A stretch of 6,446 bases of DNA from a bacterium. Its GTDB lineage: Bacteria > Patescibacteriota > Minisyncoccia > UBA6257 > 02-FULL-45-10c. The stretch is taken from positions 1 through 6,446 of the forward strand of contig JAJYZL010000034.1 in the NCBI GenBank assembly GCA_021799965.1, given 5' to 3'. Every line of letters begins with the position of its first letter. Position 1 is the stretch's first letter. The translations under genes and the position numbers were made by a program. The notes under the pieces are model-generated. The model was not told where the DNA came from. It searched no databases and saw nothing but the letters and a program-made list of their open reading frames with translations. Positions 1 to 5,163 of the stretch are shown piece by piece.

Positions 1-1264
1 TAGGCGTAAATTCCATTACTATTTTTGATCCTGCCACGAGCCGTTGGGGCTTATCATATAAGCCGATTATCATGATTGTATCCATGCAGCCATAACCCGT
101 TTCTTTTACATTCACTTCAAATCTTACGGGTTGGTTTTTTTTAACGATGAATGTGCTCGGCTGAATATCTTGATTGTTGGTATACGCGGTTTGAATTATT
201 TGCATATTTTGGATATTTGTAGAATCTATTAAAGAACTTGAATATATGTGATGGGGGAAAATTATAGAAAAATTAAATTGAGTATTTAGATTGTATATTA
301 TAAAAAACAAAATAAGAAAGCCGGCAACCTTAAGAAATATGCCAGACAGATTACTGTGAAGCAATTTCGCGCTTAATAGGCCAATCAACAGCAGGGGTAC
401 CAGCGTTCCTAGCGCAAAAAATATCATTATTGCGCTGGCCGCTATGGGATTACCGGATAGTATAGCTGCGCCTTGAGCGACTAAAGTAAATCCGCATGGC
501 AGAAAAAAAGTTAAGAAACCGACTGCAAAAGGAGAAAATCTGCCGTCTAAGTTTTTATTAAATATTTTTAATGTCAAACTTTTTGGAAGAGCTATTTTTA
601 TTTTTGCAAATAGCTTTATTCCGATCATTTGCAGAGCCATTATTAACATTATCGCTGAAATAATCAATATTAATGCTGACGTAATTATCGGCGACAGCTG
701 AATTTTTTGGCCGATAAAACCCAATATGGCTCCAAAAATTGCATAGGATAGCAATCTTCCTGTATTAAAAAGAATATGCGGTTTAGATTTTTCCAGAAAA
801 GTATTACGGCTATTATATTTTTCTGACCACTGTTTTGAAAGCGAGAGAATAAGTCCGCCTATCAATGCGGCGCAACTTGAAACACCGGCAATTAGGCCCA
901 AGCCCCAAAAGGCTATCAATGAGCTATCCTGACCTATTTTTACGTAGGAGATAAGACCATTATTCTCGGCAAGCCAAAAAACTACTATTATTGCCATCGC
1001 GATTAAGGCCGAAAAAAGAATATCTTTAATTACAATCGCATCTTCATTGTATTTCTTATCAGAAAATTCATACCCACTTTCTTTAAATAGGTGATTTAGG
1101 GTTTCATTGGACGGCTTTACTTTGTTATATCCGATTAAAACACTTCTGTCTGATATGGACGCATCTGCAAATTCCACCCCGTTAATTTCCAGCAGTTTTT
1201 TTTCGATGAGTATCTCGCAGGATGCGCAATGCATTCCTTTTATGTAATACTTTTGTTTTAGCAT
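1..1264 (-). CDS. HMA–TauE/SafE (DsbD-like)–cupredoxin fusion membrane protein, C-terminus cut by window edge
   Basis: The frame is open from the ATG at 1264 to the left edge, giving 421 residues with no stop. Residues 1-66 form a heavy-metal-associated domain with the metal motif GMHCASC (C13, C16). A polytopic membrane part follows, with hydrophobic stretches near 77-98, 115-141, 170-184, 191-220, 244-270, 272-298 and 306-325. It has the DsbD/SafE-type motifs GVSSCAA (C131) and FLPCGFT (C257), a likely intramembrane cysteine pair. From about 357 a cupredoxin-like domain begins, with the motif ETGYGCM (C393, M394); the expected C-terminal copper-ligand loop lies outside the window. From the family I infer a copper-handling or thiol-electron-transfer membrane protein, with HMA inside and cupredoxin outside; sulfite export is only the family name. 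The ATG has no SD. An in-frame TTG at 1315 is possible but the HMA fold begins normally at the ATG. A consensus promoter lies about 90 nt upstream. Confidence 0.88.
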   Translation of the reverse strand, partial: MLKQKYYIKGMHCASCEILIEKKLLEINGVEFADASISDRSVLIGYNKVKPSNETLNHLFKESGYEFSDKKYNEDAIVIKDILFSALIAMAIIVVFWLAENNGLISYVKIGQDSSLIAFWGLGLIAGVSSCAALIGGLILSLSKQWSEKYNSRNTFLEKSKPHILFNTGRLLSYAIFGAILGFIGQKIQLSPIITSALILIISAIMLIMALQMIGIKLFAKIKIALPKSLTLKIFNKNLDGRFSPFAVGFLTFFLPCGFTLVAQGAAILSGNPIAASAIMIFFALGTLVPLLLIGLLSAKLLHSNLSGIFLKVAGFLILFFIIYNLNTQFNFSIIFPHHIYSSSLIDSTNIQNMQIIQTAYTNNQDIQPSTFIVKKNQPVRFEVNVKETGYGCMDTIMIIGLYDKPQRLVAGSKIVMEFTP

Positions 1265-1311
1265 ATCGTTTATTTGAAAGTTAGCTTTGCCGGCATTTCT
1301 CGTATCGTGTG

Positions 1312-1325
1312 GCAATGGCCATTCC
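1312..1325. repeat. Imperfect palindrome in the leader of the HMA-fusion gene
   Basis: The 14-bp site GCAATGGCCATTCC is symmetric at 12 of 14 positions around the perfect core AATGGCCATT. It lies just downstream of the start point expected from the promoter at 1351-1379, where a repressor operator would be effective. No known copper-regulator box (for example a CopY-type site) is recognisable, and a palindrome of this size can occur by chance. Confidence 0.25.
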
Positions 1326-1350
1326 TTGCTATTTTAACTACATAGATATA

Positions 1351-1379
1351 AGTATATTTATAATAAAAATCAATAACAA
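1351..1379 (-). promoter_or_regulatory. Sigma70-type promoter for the HMA-fusion gene
   Basis: On the minus strand there is TTGTTA (1374-1379), a 17-nt spacer and TATACT (1351-1356). This is close to consensus with optimal spacing. The predicted start near 1344 leaves a leader of about 80 nt before the ATG at 1264. The element sits just downstream of the terminator at 1405-1428, so the HMA-fusion gene can be transcribed independently of the small gene upstream. Confidence 0.6.
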
Positions 1380-1404
1380 GTTAATAGAATCGTATAAATA
1401 AGGG

Positions 1405-1428
1405 AAAAGCGCCTATTAAGGCGCTTTT
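1405..1428 (-). terminator. Intrinsic terminator of the 39-residue gene, overlapping its stop codon
   Basis: A perfect 9-bp stem AAAAGCGCC/GGCGCTTTT with a 6-nt loop is followed by T-rich sequence on both strands, so it could work in either direction. No plus-strand gene precedes it, so the minus direction is the useful one, ending the transcript of the small gene at 1535-1416. The UAA stop of that gene lies in the loop and its last codons form the 5' arm. Confidence 0.75.
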
Positions 1429-1535
1429 TGTTTCGTAGTGTTTTTATGGCGGGCATTGATCAGTATCAACGCCGCTATAAAGATTACGAAAGAAGTAATT
1501 ACGGATTCTGCTGGATGCATCTGGACAAAATTCAT
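1416..1535 (-). CDS. 39-residue single-helix membrane protein (small ORF)
   Basis: This short gene was found by reading back from a strong ribosome binding site. The ATG at 1535 is preceded by AAGGAGG with a 4-nt gap, and a promoter ending at 1576 would give a leader of about 34 nt. The product starts MNFVQMHPAES, has one hydrophobic helix at about residues 12-26 (VITSFVIFIAALILI) and ends in a basic tail containing RHK and K35/K37. By the positive-inside rule the C-terminus should be cytoplasmic and the short N-terminus, with M6-H7, outside. Promoter, SD, frame and terminator fit together tightly, which is strong evidence for a real gene despite the length. I do not recognise a family. It lies between an exported orphan and the HMA-fusion gene, so a role in metal or envelope stress is conceivable but not shown. 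Confidence 0.72.
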   Translation of the reverse strand: MNFVQMHPAESVITSFVIFIAALILINARHKNTTKQKAP

Positions 1536-1539
1536 GACC

Positions 1540-1546
1540 CCTCCTT
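1540..1546 (-). promoter_or_regulatory. Strong Shine-Dalgarno site of the 39-residue gene
   Basis: Minus strand reads AAGGAGG, a full match to the anti-SD core, followed by GGTC and the ATG at 1535. This site decides the start; the second in-frame Met (residue 6) is too far away. Confidence 0.8.
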
Positions 1547-1575
1547 TTGTAAGATATCATTTAAGAACTGAAAAT

Positions 1576-1604
1576 ATAGTAGCTTTTAGCCGGTTATTTG
1601 TCAA
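1576..1604 (-). promoter_or_regulatory. Sigma70-type promoter of the 39-residue gene
   Basis: Minus strand carries a perfect -35 TTGACA (1599-1604), a 17-nt spacer and TACTAT (1576-1581). The predicted start is near 1569, leaving a leader of about 34 nt with the SD. The -35 box overlaps the T-run of the preceding gene's terminator, so one unit ends exactly where the next begins. Confidence 0.72.
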
Positions 1605-1632
1605 AAAGCCCCGACGTTTTAGTGTCGGGGCT
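1603..1632 (-). terminator. Intrinsic terminator of the exported orphan gene
   Basis: On the minus strand a perfect 9-bp GC-rich stem AGCCCCGAC/GTCGGGGCT (1607-1632) with an 8-nt loop is followed by TTTTT. It lies about 30 nt past the stop codon at 1663, in the expected place for that gene. Confidence 0.88.
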
Positions 1633-1662
1633 ATACTGACTCTTTATAAGGACAGATAATTT

Positions 1663-2325
1663 TTAAGGAAGGGGACTTATTTGTATTATCGCTATCATTA
1701 ATTCGAGCTTTTCAATCTCGCCTCTTTCAGATTTTTGTTCGGCATAATTAATTATTCCTCGAACTTTGAATTTTTTATTGTAATCCATTTGTTCTAGGAA
1801 AAAATGCCAATAATCTCCGACTGGTCCTTCTAAAATTTTTCTCTGAAGAAGCAGGGCGGTGCTGGGATCAGTTGAGATGACGAGTTGTTTTATTATTTTT
1901 TTATCTCCATCCATTTTCACCGAAAAGTTTTCGGAATAATAAATATCCGGTATATATAAAGCCAGATAATTCCCGTCTTTCCCTCGGCAAATATGGGTTA
2001 TAACTAGATTGGATATATGTCCTTCAAATTCTATGAATAAATTTGAAGCCGGACTTAATGTGATTGATCCTTCGCGAAATAGATCGTGGGAAGCTTGTAT
2101 TCTTTCCACCGCTTCTTTTATCGAGATGGCGGGAATTTCTCCCTTTAATATCTGGGTGGCATGCACGCCGTCGTTTAGTCGGTCAAGCATTTTAAGTGAC
2201 GGCTCGGTTATGGTTAAGACTGAACCATTCATATTATAAACTGCTCCACGAGTATCATTTTTCTGGGCCCATAAATTATAGCTTGCGGACTCGAGAAGCA
2301 TTAAAGTAATCAATATTGTCCTCAT
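1663..2325 (-). CDS. Predicted exported protein of unknown function
   Basis: This 220-residue protein matches no family I recognise. The start is firm: ATG at 2325 with AAGGAGG four nt upstream. Residues 1-20 (MR, then a hydrophobic stretch ending NLWA) look like a Sec signal peptide with possible cleavage before Q21, although the glutamate at position 12 is unusual inside such a stretch. The mature part is mixed polar, with apparent beta-strand segments (for example LFIEFEGHI and YLALYIPDIYY) and helical segments (about 68-80). It has a single cysteine near the middle and no transmembrane helix. There are no lipobox, enzyme or peptidoglycan-binding motifs that I can see. It forms its own transcription unit, with a promoter at 2375-2403 and a strong terminator. 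Alternatives are a membrane-anchored periplasmic protein if the signal is not cleaved. Confidence 0.8.
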   Translation of the reverse strand: MRTILITLMLLESASYNLWAQKNDTRGAVYNMNGSVLTITEPSLKMLDRLNDGVHATQILKGEIPAISIKEAVERIQASHDLFREGSITLSPASNLFIEFEGHISNLVITHICRGKDGNYLALYIPDIYYSENFSVKMDGDKKIIKQLVISTDPSTALLLQRKILEGPVGDYWHFFLEQMDYNKKFKVRGIINYAEQKSERGEIEKLELMIAIIQISPLP

Positions 2326-2329
2326 ACTT

Positions 2330-2336
2330 CCTCCTT
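2330..2336 (-). promoter_or_regulatory. Strong Shine-Dalgarno site of the exported orphan gene
   Basis: Minus strand AAGGAGG with spacer AAGT before the ATG at 2325. It confirms the start that leaves an N-terminal signal peptide. Site and spacing are nearly the same as for the 39-residue gene, unlike the SD-less neighbours. Confidence 0.8.
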
Positions 2337-2374
2337 AAGAATAAAATTCTTATCAAAGAACACTAGATTCTTTT

Positions 2375-2403
2375 ATATTAAGTCTTGGTCAAATATAGGT
2401 CAA
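2375..2403 (-). promoter_or_regulatory. Sigma70-type promoter of the exported orphan gene
   Basis: Minus strand shows TTGACC (2398-2403), a 17-nt spacer and TAATAT (2375-2380). A TATAAA overlaps slightly downstream. The predicted start near 2368 gives a leader of about 43 nt that includes the SD. It follows directly after the terminator of the hemerythrin gene. Confidence 0.5.
2387..2403. repeat. Direct repeat of GGTCAA overlapping the promoter
   Basis: GGTCAA occurs at 2387-2392 and 2398-2403, an 11-bp period (about one helical turn), separated by ATATA. One copy is the -35 box itself (TTGACC on the minus strand) and the other lies in the spacer, a position where a tandem-binding regulator could block or modulate transcription. 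It is short enough to be chance. Confidence 0.35.
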
Positions 2404-2414
2404 TTATAAAAAAT

Positions 2415-2445
2415 AAAAAAATGCCCCAAAATTGGAGCATTTTTT
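2415..2445 (-). terminator. Intrinsic terminator of the hemerythrin gene
   Basis: Minus strand ATGCTCC/GGGGCAT stem (one G·U pair) with loop AATTTT, flanked by an A-run and followed by a run of seven T. It starts about 9 nt after the hemerythrin stop codon. The flanking A- and T-runs are symmetric, so it may also act on the plus strand. Confidence 0.85.
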
Positions 2446-2453
2446 ACTGGCTT

Positions 2454-2873
2454 TTATTTAACATTATGCCCTTGAAAGAATTCGGTATATTTTTTATCTA
2501 CCAAAAGTATGTGATGGAATAGCCAATTCCCTGAATAGATGGCGGCTTCTTTAGCCAGTTTTTTTGTGTCCGCTTCTTGATTTTCAAGGGAATCAAGAAA
2601 TTTTTTAACTTGTTCACGGTATCTGTTGTGTTCTTCGGTGTGCGTCTGTGCGTCCGGGTAGTGGAGTTCATCGAAATATTTTTCTTCGGTATTGAGGTGA
2701 TAAAAAGCGTAATCTCCTAAACTGCCCAAAAGCGCTACCAGCTCTTCTTTTGTTGCTGCGTCATTTAACGCAGTTTCCACCAAGGAATTAGCGATTTCAA
2801 AAAAGTGTTTGTGTTGTTCGTCGATTGAATCAATACCTACGCTGTATTTTTTTGTCCAGATAAATTTTTCCAT
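2454..2873 (-). CDS. Bacteriohemerythrin (O2-binding diiron protein)
   Basis: This 139-residue protein is a single full-length hemerythrin domain, close to the usual bacterial length. It opens with the family signature around W6 and the sequence GIDSIDEQH. All seven expected diiron ligands can be placed: H21, H59 and E63 (HLNTE), H78 and H82 (HTEEH), H121 and D126 (HILLVD). It has no signal peptide or partner domain, so it should be a free cytoplasmic four-helix bundle. Known roles of the family are O2 storage or delivery and O2 sensing or detoxification; which applies here is not shown. The gene follows rarA by 38 nt and ends at a strong terminator. There is no SD: a perfect TATAAT ends 7 nt before the ATG, so a leaderless transcript is likely unless it is cotranscribed with rarA. 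Confidence 0.95.
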   Translation of the reverse strand: MEKFIWTKKYSVGIDSIDEQHKHFFEIANSLVETALNDAATKEELVALLGSLGDYAFYHLNTEEKYFDELHYPDAQTHTEEHNRYREQVKKFLDSLENQEADTKKLAKEAAIYSGNWLFHHILLVDKKYTEFFQGHNVK

Positions 2874-2880
2874 ATGATTA

Positions 2881-2909
2881 ATTATAATCCAAAAATAAAT
2901 AATTTTAAA
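2881..2909 (-). promoter_or_regulatory. Candidate leaderless promoter of the hemerythrin gene
   Basis: A perfect TATAAT (2881-2886, minus strand) ends 7 nt before the ATG at 2873, placing the expected start at or next to the A of the start codon. A weak -35, TTTAAA (2904-2909), lies 17 nt upstream and overlaps the end of the 38-nt gap after rarA. The region is very AT-rich, so the match alone is weak; it is supported by the lack of an SD and by the same geometry at rarA and at 4128. Confidence 0.42.
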
Positions 2910-2911
2910 AA

Positions 2912-4051
2912 TTATTTAAGATATTTTTTATTTTTTAGTTTTTCCGGCAACAGATTTTCTTTTGTGTAAGACTCATATCCTTTTCCGTAATCCAATTTCT
3001 TCATTAATTTCGTAACAGGATTTCTGATTATTAGCGGCACTGGTAAATTTCCAAATTCTTTAACGTCGGCAAGGGCGGCAAAATAAGCGTCGTAAGCACT
3101 CCGATCTTTTTTGCATCTTGATAGGTAAGCGGCTCCGTGAGCCAGGTTTTCCGCGCATTCCGGCAGGCCGATTATTTCTACCGATCGAAAAACTTCATTG
3201 GCAACTACCAGTGCGGTGGGTTGGGCCAAGCCAATGTCTTCGCTGGCGAAAATGACCATCCTTCTGGCTATGAATTTAGGATCTTCCCCTCCGTCTATCA
3301 TTCTGGCCAGATAATAAAGGGCAGCATCGGGTTGGCTTGCGCGCATGCTTTTTATAAAAGCGCTGATGATATTATAATGCTCTTCTCCTTTTTTATCGTA
3401 GCGCAAGAATTTTGATTGAATGGCGTTCTTTAGGTTTTCAACTGAAATTTTACCGTAAAGACTTTGTGTATTTTCCAGAACAGTAATGGCTTGGCGGGCA
3501 TCGCCGTTAGCCATTGCTATCAGCCATTTTTTAGCGTCGGCGGGCATTTTTATTTTTGTTCGTTCAAGGATCTTTAACATTTCAGTTTCGGAAAGTTCAT
3601 TCAAAATAAAAACTCTGCAGCGGGATAGAAGAGCGGGGATTACTTCAAAACTTGGATTTTCGGTGGTAGCTCCGATGAGAGTAATTTGCCCTTTTTCTAC
3701 GAATGGCAAAAGATAATCTTGTTGCGCTTTATTAAATCTGTGTATTTCATCCAAAAAAAGCACTCTAGGTTTTTCGCCCAGCTTTCCCTGTTTTGGTACA
3801 TTTACGATATTGCGGATATCTTCTTTTCCGGCTGAAACTGCCGACAAATCATAAAAATCAGCACCTAAAGATGATGCATAAATTTTAGCAAGCGTGGTTT
3901 TGCCGACGCCCGGCGGTCCCCACAGAATAAAAGAAAAAAGATGCTTATTTTCTATTGCGATTCTTAGTGGTTTATTTTTTCCGACCAAATGTTCCTGTCC
4001 AATAAATTCTTCCAGGTTTCTTGGCCTTATTTTTGATGCTAATGGTTCCAT
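2912..4051 (-). CDS. rarA: Replication-associated recombination protein A (MgsA/RarA/WRNIP1 family AAA+ ATPase)
   Basis: The 379-residue product aligns with RarA throughout. The N-terminal PLASKIRPRNLEEFIGQEHL matches the family opening. Next come Walker A GPPGVGKT (45-52), Walker B VLFLDEIHRFNKAQQD (97-112, D101-E102), sensor 1 in GATTENPSF (127-135), an arginine-finger region LLSRCR (141-146) and sensor 2 GDARQA (183-188). The C-terminal tetramerisation part is recognisable from SPDAA-like PDAALYYLARM and GGEDP through NPVTKLMKKLDYGKGY (345-359). It is shorter than the E. coli protein (about 447 residues), lacking N-terminal extension and most of the C-terminal tail. The family acts at stalled replication forks and single-stranded DNA ends, in the cytoplasm. 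The start has no SD, but an extended -10 lies 6 nt upstream, implying a leaderless mRNA. The gene diverges from the envelope operon at 4128. Confidence 0.96.
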   Translation of the reverse strand: MEPLASKIRPRNLEEFIGQEHLVGKNKPLRIAIENKHLFSFILWGPPGVGKTTLAKIYASSLGADFYDLSAVSAGKEDIRNIVNVPKQGKLGEKPRVLFLDEIHRFNKAQQDYLLPFVEKGQITLIGATTENPSFEVIPALLSRCRVFILNELSETEMLKILERTKIKMPADAKKWLIAMANGDARQAITVLENTQSLYGKISVENLKNAIQSKFLRYDKKGEEHYNIISAFIKSMRASQPDAALYYLARMIDGGEDPKFIARRMVIFASEDIGLAQPTALVVANEVFRSVEIIGLPECAENLAHGAAYLSRCKKDRSAYDAYFAALADVKEFGNLPVPLIIRNPVTKLMKKLDYGKGYESYTKENLLPEKLKNKKYLK

Positions 4052-4057
4052 TTCAGA

Positions 4058-4085
4058 ATTTTATCAGCTAAGAATAAGTTTGCAA
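4058..4085 (-). promoter_or_regulatory. Extended -10 promoter of rarA, leaderless geometry
   Basis: Minus strand has TTGCAA (4080-4085), a 16-nt spacer and TAAAAT (4058-4063) preceded by TG plus one base (TGATAAAAT, 4058-4066). Only six bases (TCTGAA) separate it from the rarA ATG, so transcription should begin at or next to the start codon. No alternative SD or downstream start conserves the N-terminal RarA sequence. Confidence 0.55.
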
Positions 4086-4106
4086 ATGCTATAAAAAATA
4101 ATTTAT

Positions 4107-4115
4107 TGTTATAAT
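4107..4115 (+). promoter_or_regulatory. Extended -10 promoter of the envelope operon, near-leaderless
   Basis: The plus strand carries TGTTATAAT: a perfect -10 with the TG extension. No good -35 lies at 16-18 nt, which extended -10 promoters tolerate. The -10 ends 12 nt before the ATG at 4128, so the predicted 5' leader is about 5-6 nt with no room for an SD. It is back-to-back with the rarA promoter in a 76-nt gap. Confidence 0.55.
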
Positions 4116-4127
4116 TAATATATATTT

Positions 4128-4517
4128 ATGGACAATAAAAGGCCAAATTGGTTAACCGGAGAAAATGTAGTAATCTTTATATTAATAATTGCCTGCGCAG
4201 CTGCGTTTTGGTGGCTTGTTTCAAGCATAAATTTTTCATATAAATCAGGGTATTTTCATCCTCAGAGATATCCCCGTGAATATTTAAATAGCACCACTAC
4301 CGTGCCATTTTTAGTCAGTGATATTCAGCTATGGATGACTTTTGATTATTTGAATAAGGTTTTTGGCTTGCCCCAAAACTATCTTAAACAATCTATGAAT
4401 ATTCAAGACGGCCGTTATCCAAATTTGCAGTTGAATAGGTATGCAGAACTCAATAATATTAATGCTCAAGAATTTATAAAATCAGTACGATCGGCTGTTC
4501 AGGCCTATAAAAAATAA
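4128..4517 (+). CDS. One-helix membrane protein with small C-terminal helical domain, function unknown
   Basis: This 129-residue protein has a short basic N-terminus (K4, R5), one transmembrane helix at about 13-34 and a likely extracytoplasmic remainder. After a linker, residues 65-128 look like a compact all-helical domain, IQLWMTFDYLNKVFGLP followed by YLKQSM...RYPNL...RYA. The FGLP-plus-YL pattern resembles small helix-turn-helix or SAM-like folds that I have seen appended to membrane proteins in uncultured bacteria, but I cannot name a family. The gene is first in a probable operon: the DedA gene starts 7 nt after its stop and mltG follows. A structural or recruiting role in the envelope is therefore plausible, by context only. 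There is no SD; the promoter at 4107-4115 predicts a leader of a few bases. Confidence 0.85.
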   Translation: MDNKRPNWLTGENVVIFILIIACAAAFWWLVSSINFSYKSGYFHPQRYPREYLNSTTTVPFLVSDIQLWMTFDYLNKVFGLPQNYLKQSMNIQDGRYPNLQLNRYAELNNINAQEFIKSVRSAVQAYKK

Positions 4518-4524
4518 TATTGTT

Positions 4525-5148
4525 ATGGATGTCATTTTACAGCAGATCCTTTCTTTTATTCTACTGTATAAATATTTAGCATTGTTTGGCGTTGCCTTTC
4601 TGGCCTCTCTTGCATTGCCTTTTCCGTCTGATTCGGCAATTGTAGCGGCTTCAGCTTTTGCCGGACAAGGTTATTTTAATATAGGACTAGTAATTTTAAT
4701 TGCGAGCTTGGGGAATATCTCTGGTGATTATATTGGATATTGGGTTTCTCGTATTTATGGACGGCCGATCTTATATAAAATAGGCTTACATAAAGTTTTG
4801 GATTCTAAAGTTTTTACATGGATAGAATCCGAGGTCAGGGTGCATAGCGGGGTCGTTGTTTTGCTTAGCCGATTGAATGTTTTTGTAACGCTGACCGTCA
4901 ATATAGTGGCCGGCTTGTCCCGTATGTCCTCTAAATTATTTTTACTATATATTGTTATCGGAGAAACCATTCAGGTTATCATTATTGCGAGTATTGGATA
5001 TTTCTTTGGCAGTAATTGGCAAACGATATATGGTATATTCGGTAAATTTACTTTAGTATTGTTCTTATTTGCGGCTCTGATGTTTGCTCTGGCGCATAAA
5101 AAGGCAATGGAAAGAATTATTGAAAAAAGACAATTGAGTCAAAAATAA
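4525..5148 (+). CDS. DedA family / VTT-domain (SNARE-associated type) inner membrane protein
   Basis: The 207-residue length and layout match DedA proteins: hydrophobic segments at about 12-34, 36-62, 109-131, 137-161 and 168-190, the early ones including the re-entrant loops. Recognisable motifs are LPFPSDSAIVAAS (31-43), GDYIGYWVSRIYGR (67-80), LLSRLNVF (113-120) and AGLSRMSSKLFLLYIVIGE (129-147) leading into GYFFG. Family members support membrane homeostasis, and several transport the undecaprenyl-phosphate lipid carrier or other lipids across the membrane. The family's usual R-F-x-P-x-x-R stretch is divergent here: the first Arg (R116) remains but the proline and second Arg positions read V and T. 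The gene starts 7 nt after its upstream neighbour and ends 15 nt before mltG. There is no SD, so translation may be coupled to the preceding gene. Confidence 0.9.
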   Translation: MDVILQQILSFILLYKYLALFGVAFLASLALPFPSDSAIVAASAFAGQGYFNIGLVILIASLGNISGDYIGYWVSRIYGRPILYKIGLHKVLDSKVFTWIESEVRVHSGVVVLLSRLNVFVTLTVNIVAGLSRMSSKLFLLYIVIGETIQVIIIASIGYFFGSNWQTIYGIFGKFTLVLFLFAALMFALAHKKAMERIIEKRQLSQK

Positions 5149-5163
5149 CATACTGATTTGAAT

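Noticed and set aside
1265..1315. Upstream TTG start for the HMA-fusion protein
   Set aside because: It would add 17 residues before the standard HMA opening, with no SD.
1438..1659. Plus-strand frame of 73 codons starting with GTG
   Set aside because: No SD, runs through the terminator at 1603-1632 and lies antisense to the well-supported 39-residue gene; its codons are a shadow.
2009..2239. Plus-strand frame inside the exported orphan gene
   Set aside because: Wholly antisense to a gene with strong SD and terminator; no start signals of its own.
3137..4094. Three plus-strand frames opposite rarA
   Set aside because: Antisense to a fully conserved AAA+ protein; no SD and no recognisable protein.
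4755..4970. Minus-strand frame opposite the DedA gene
   Set aside because: Shadow of a conserved membrane protein gene.
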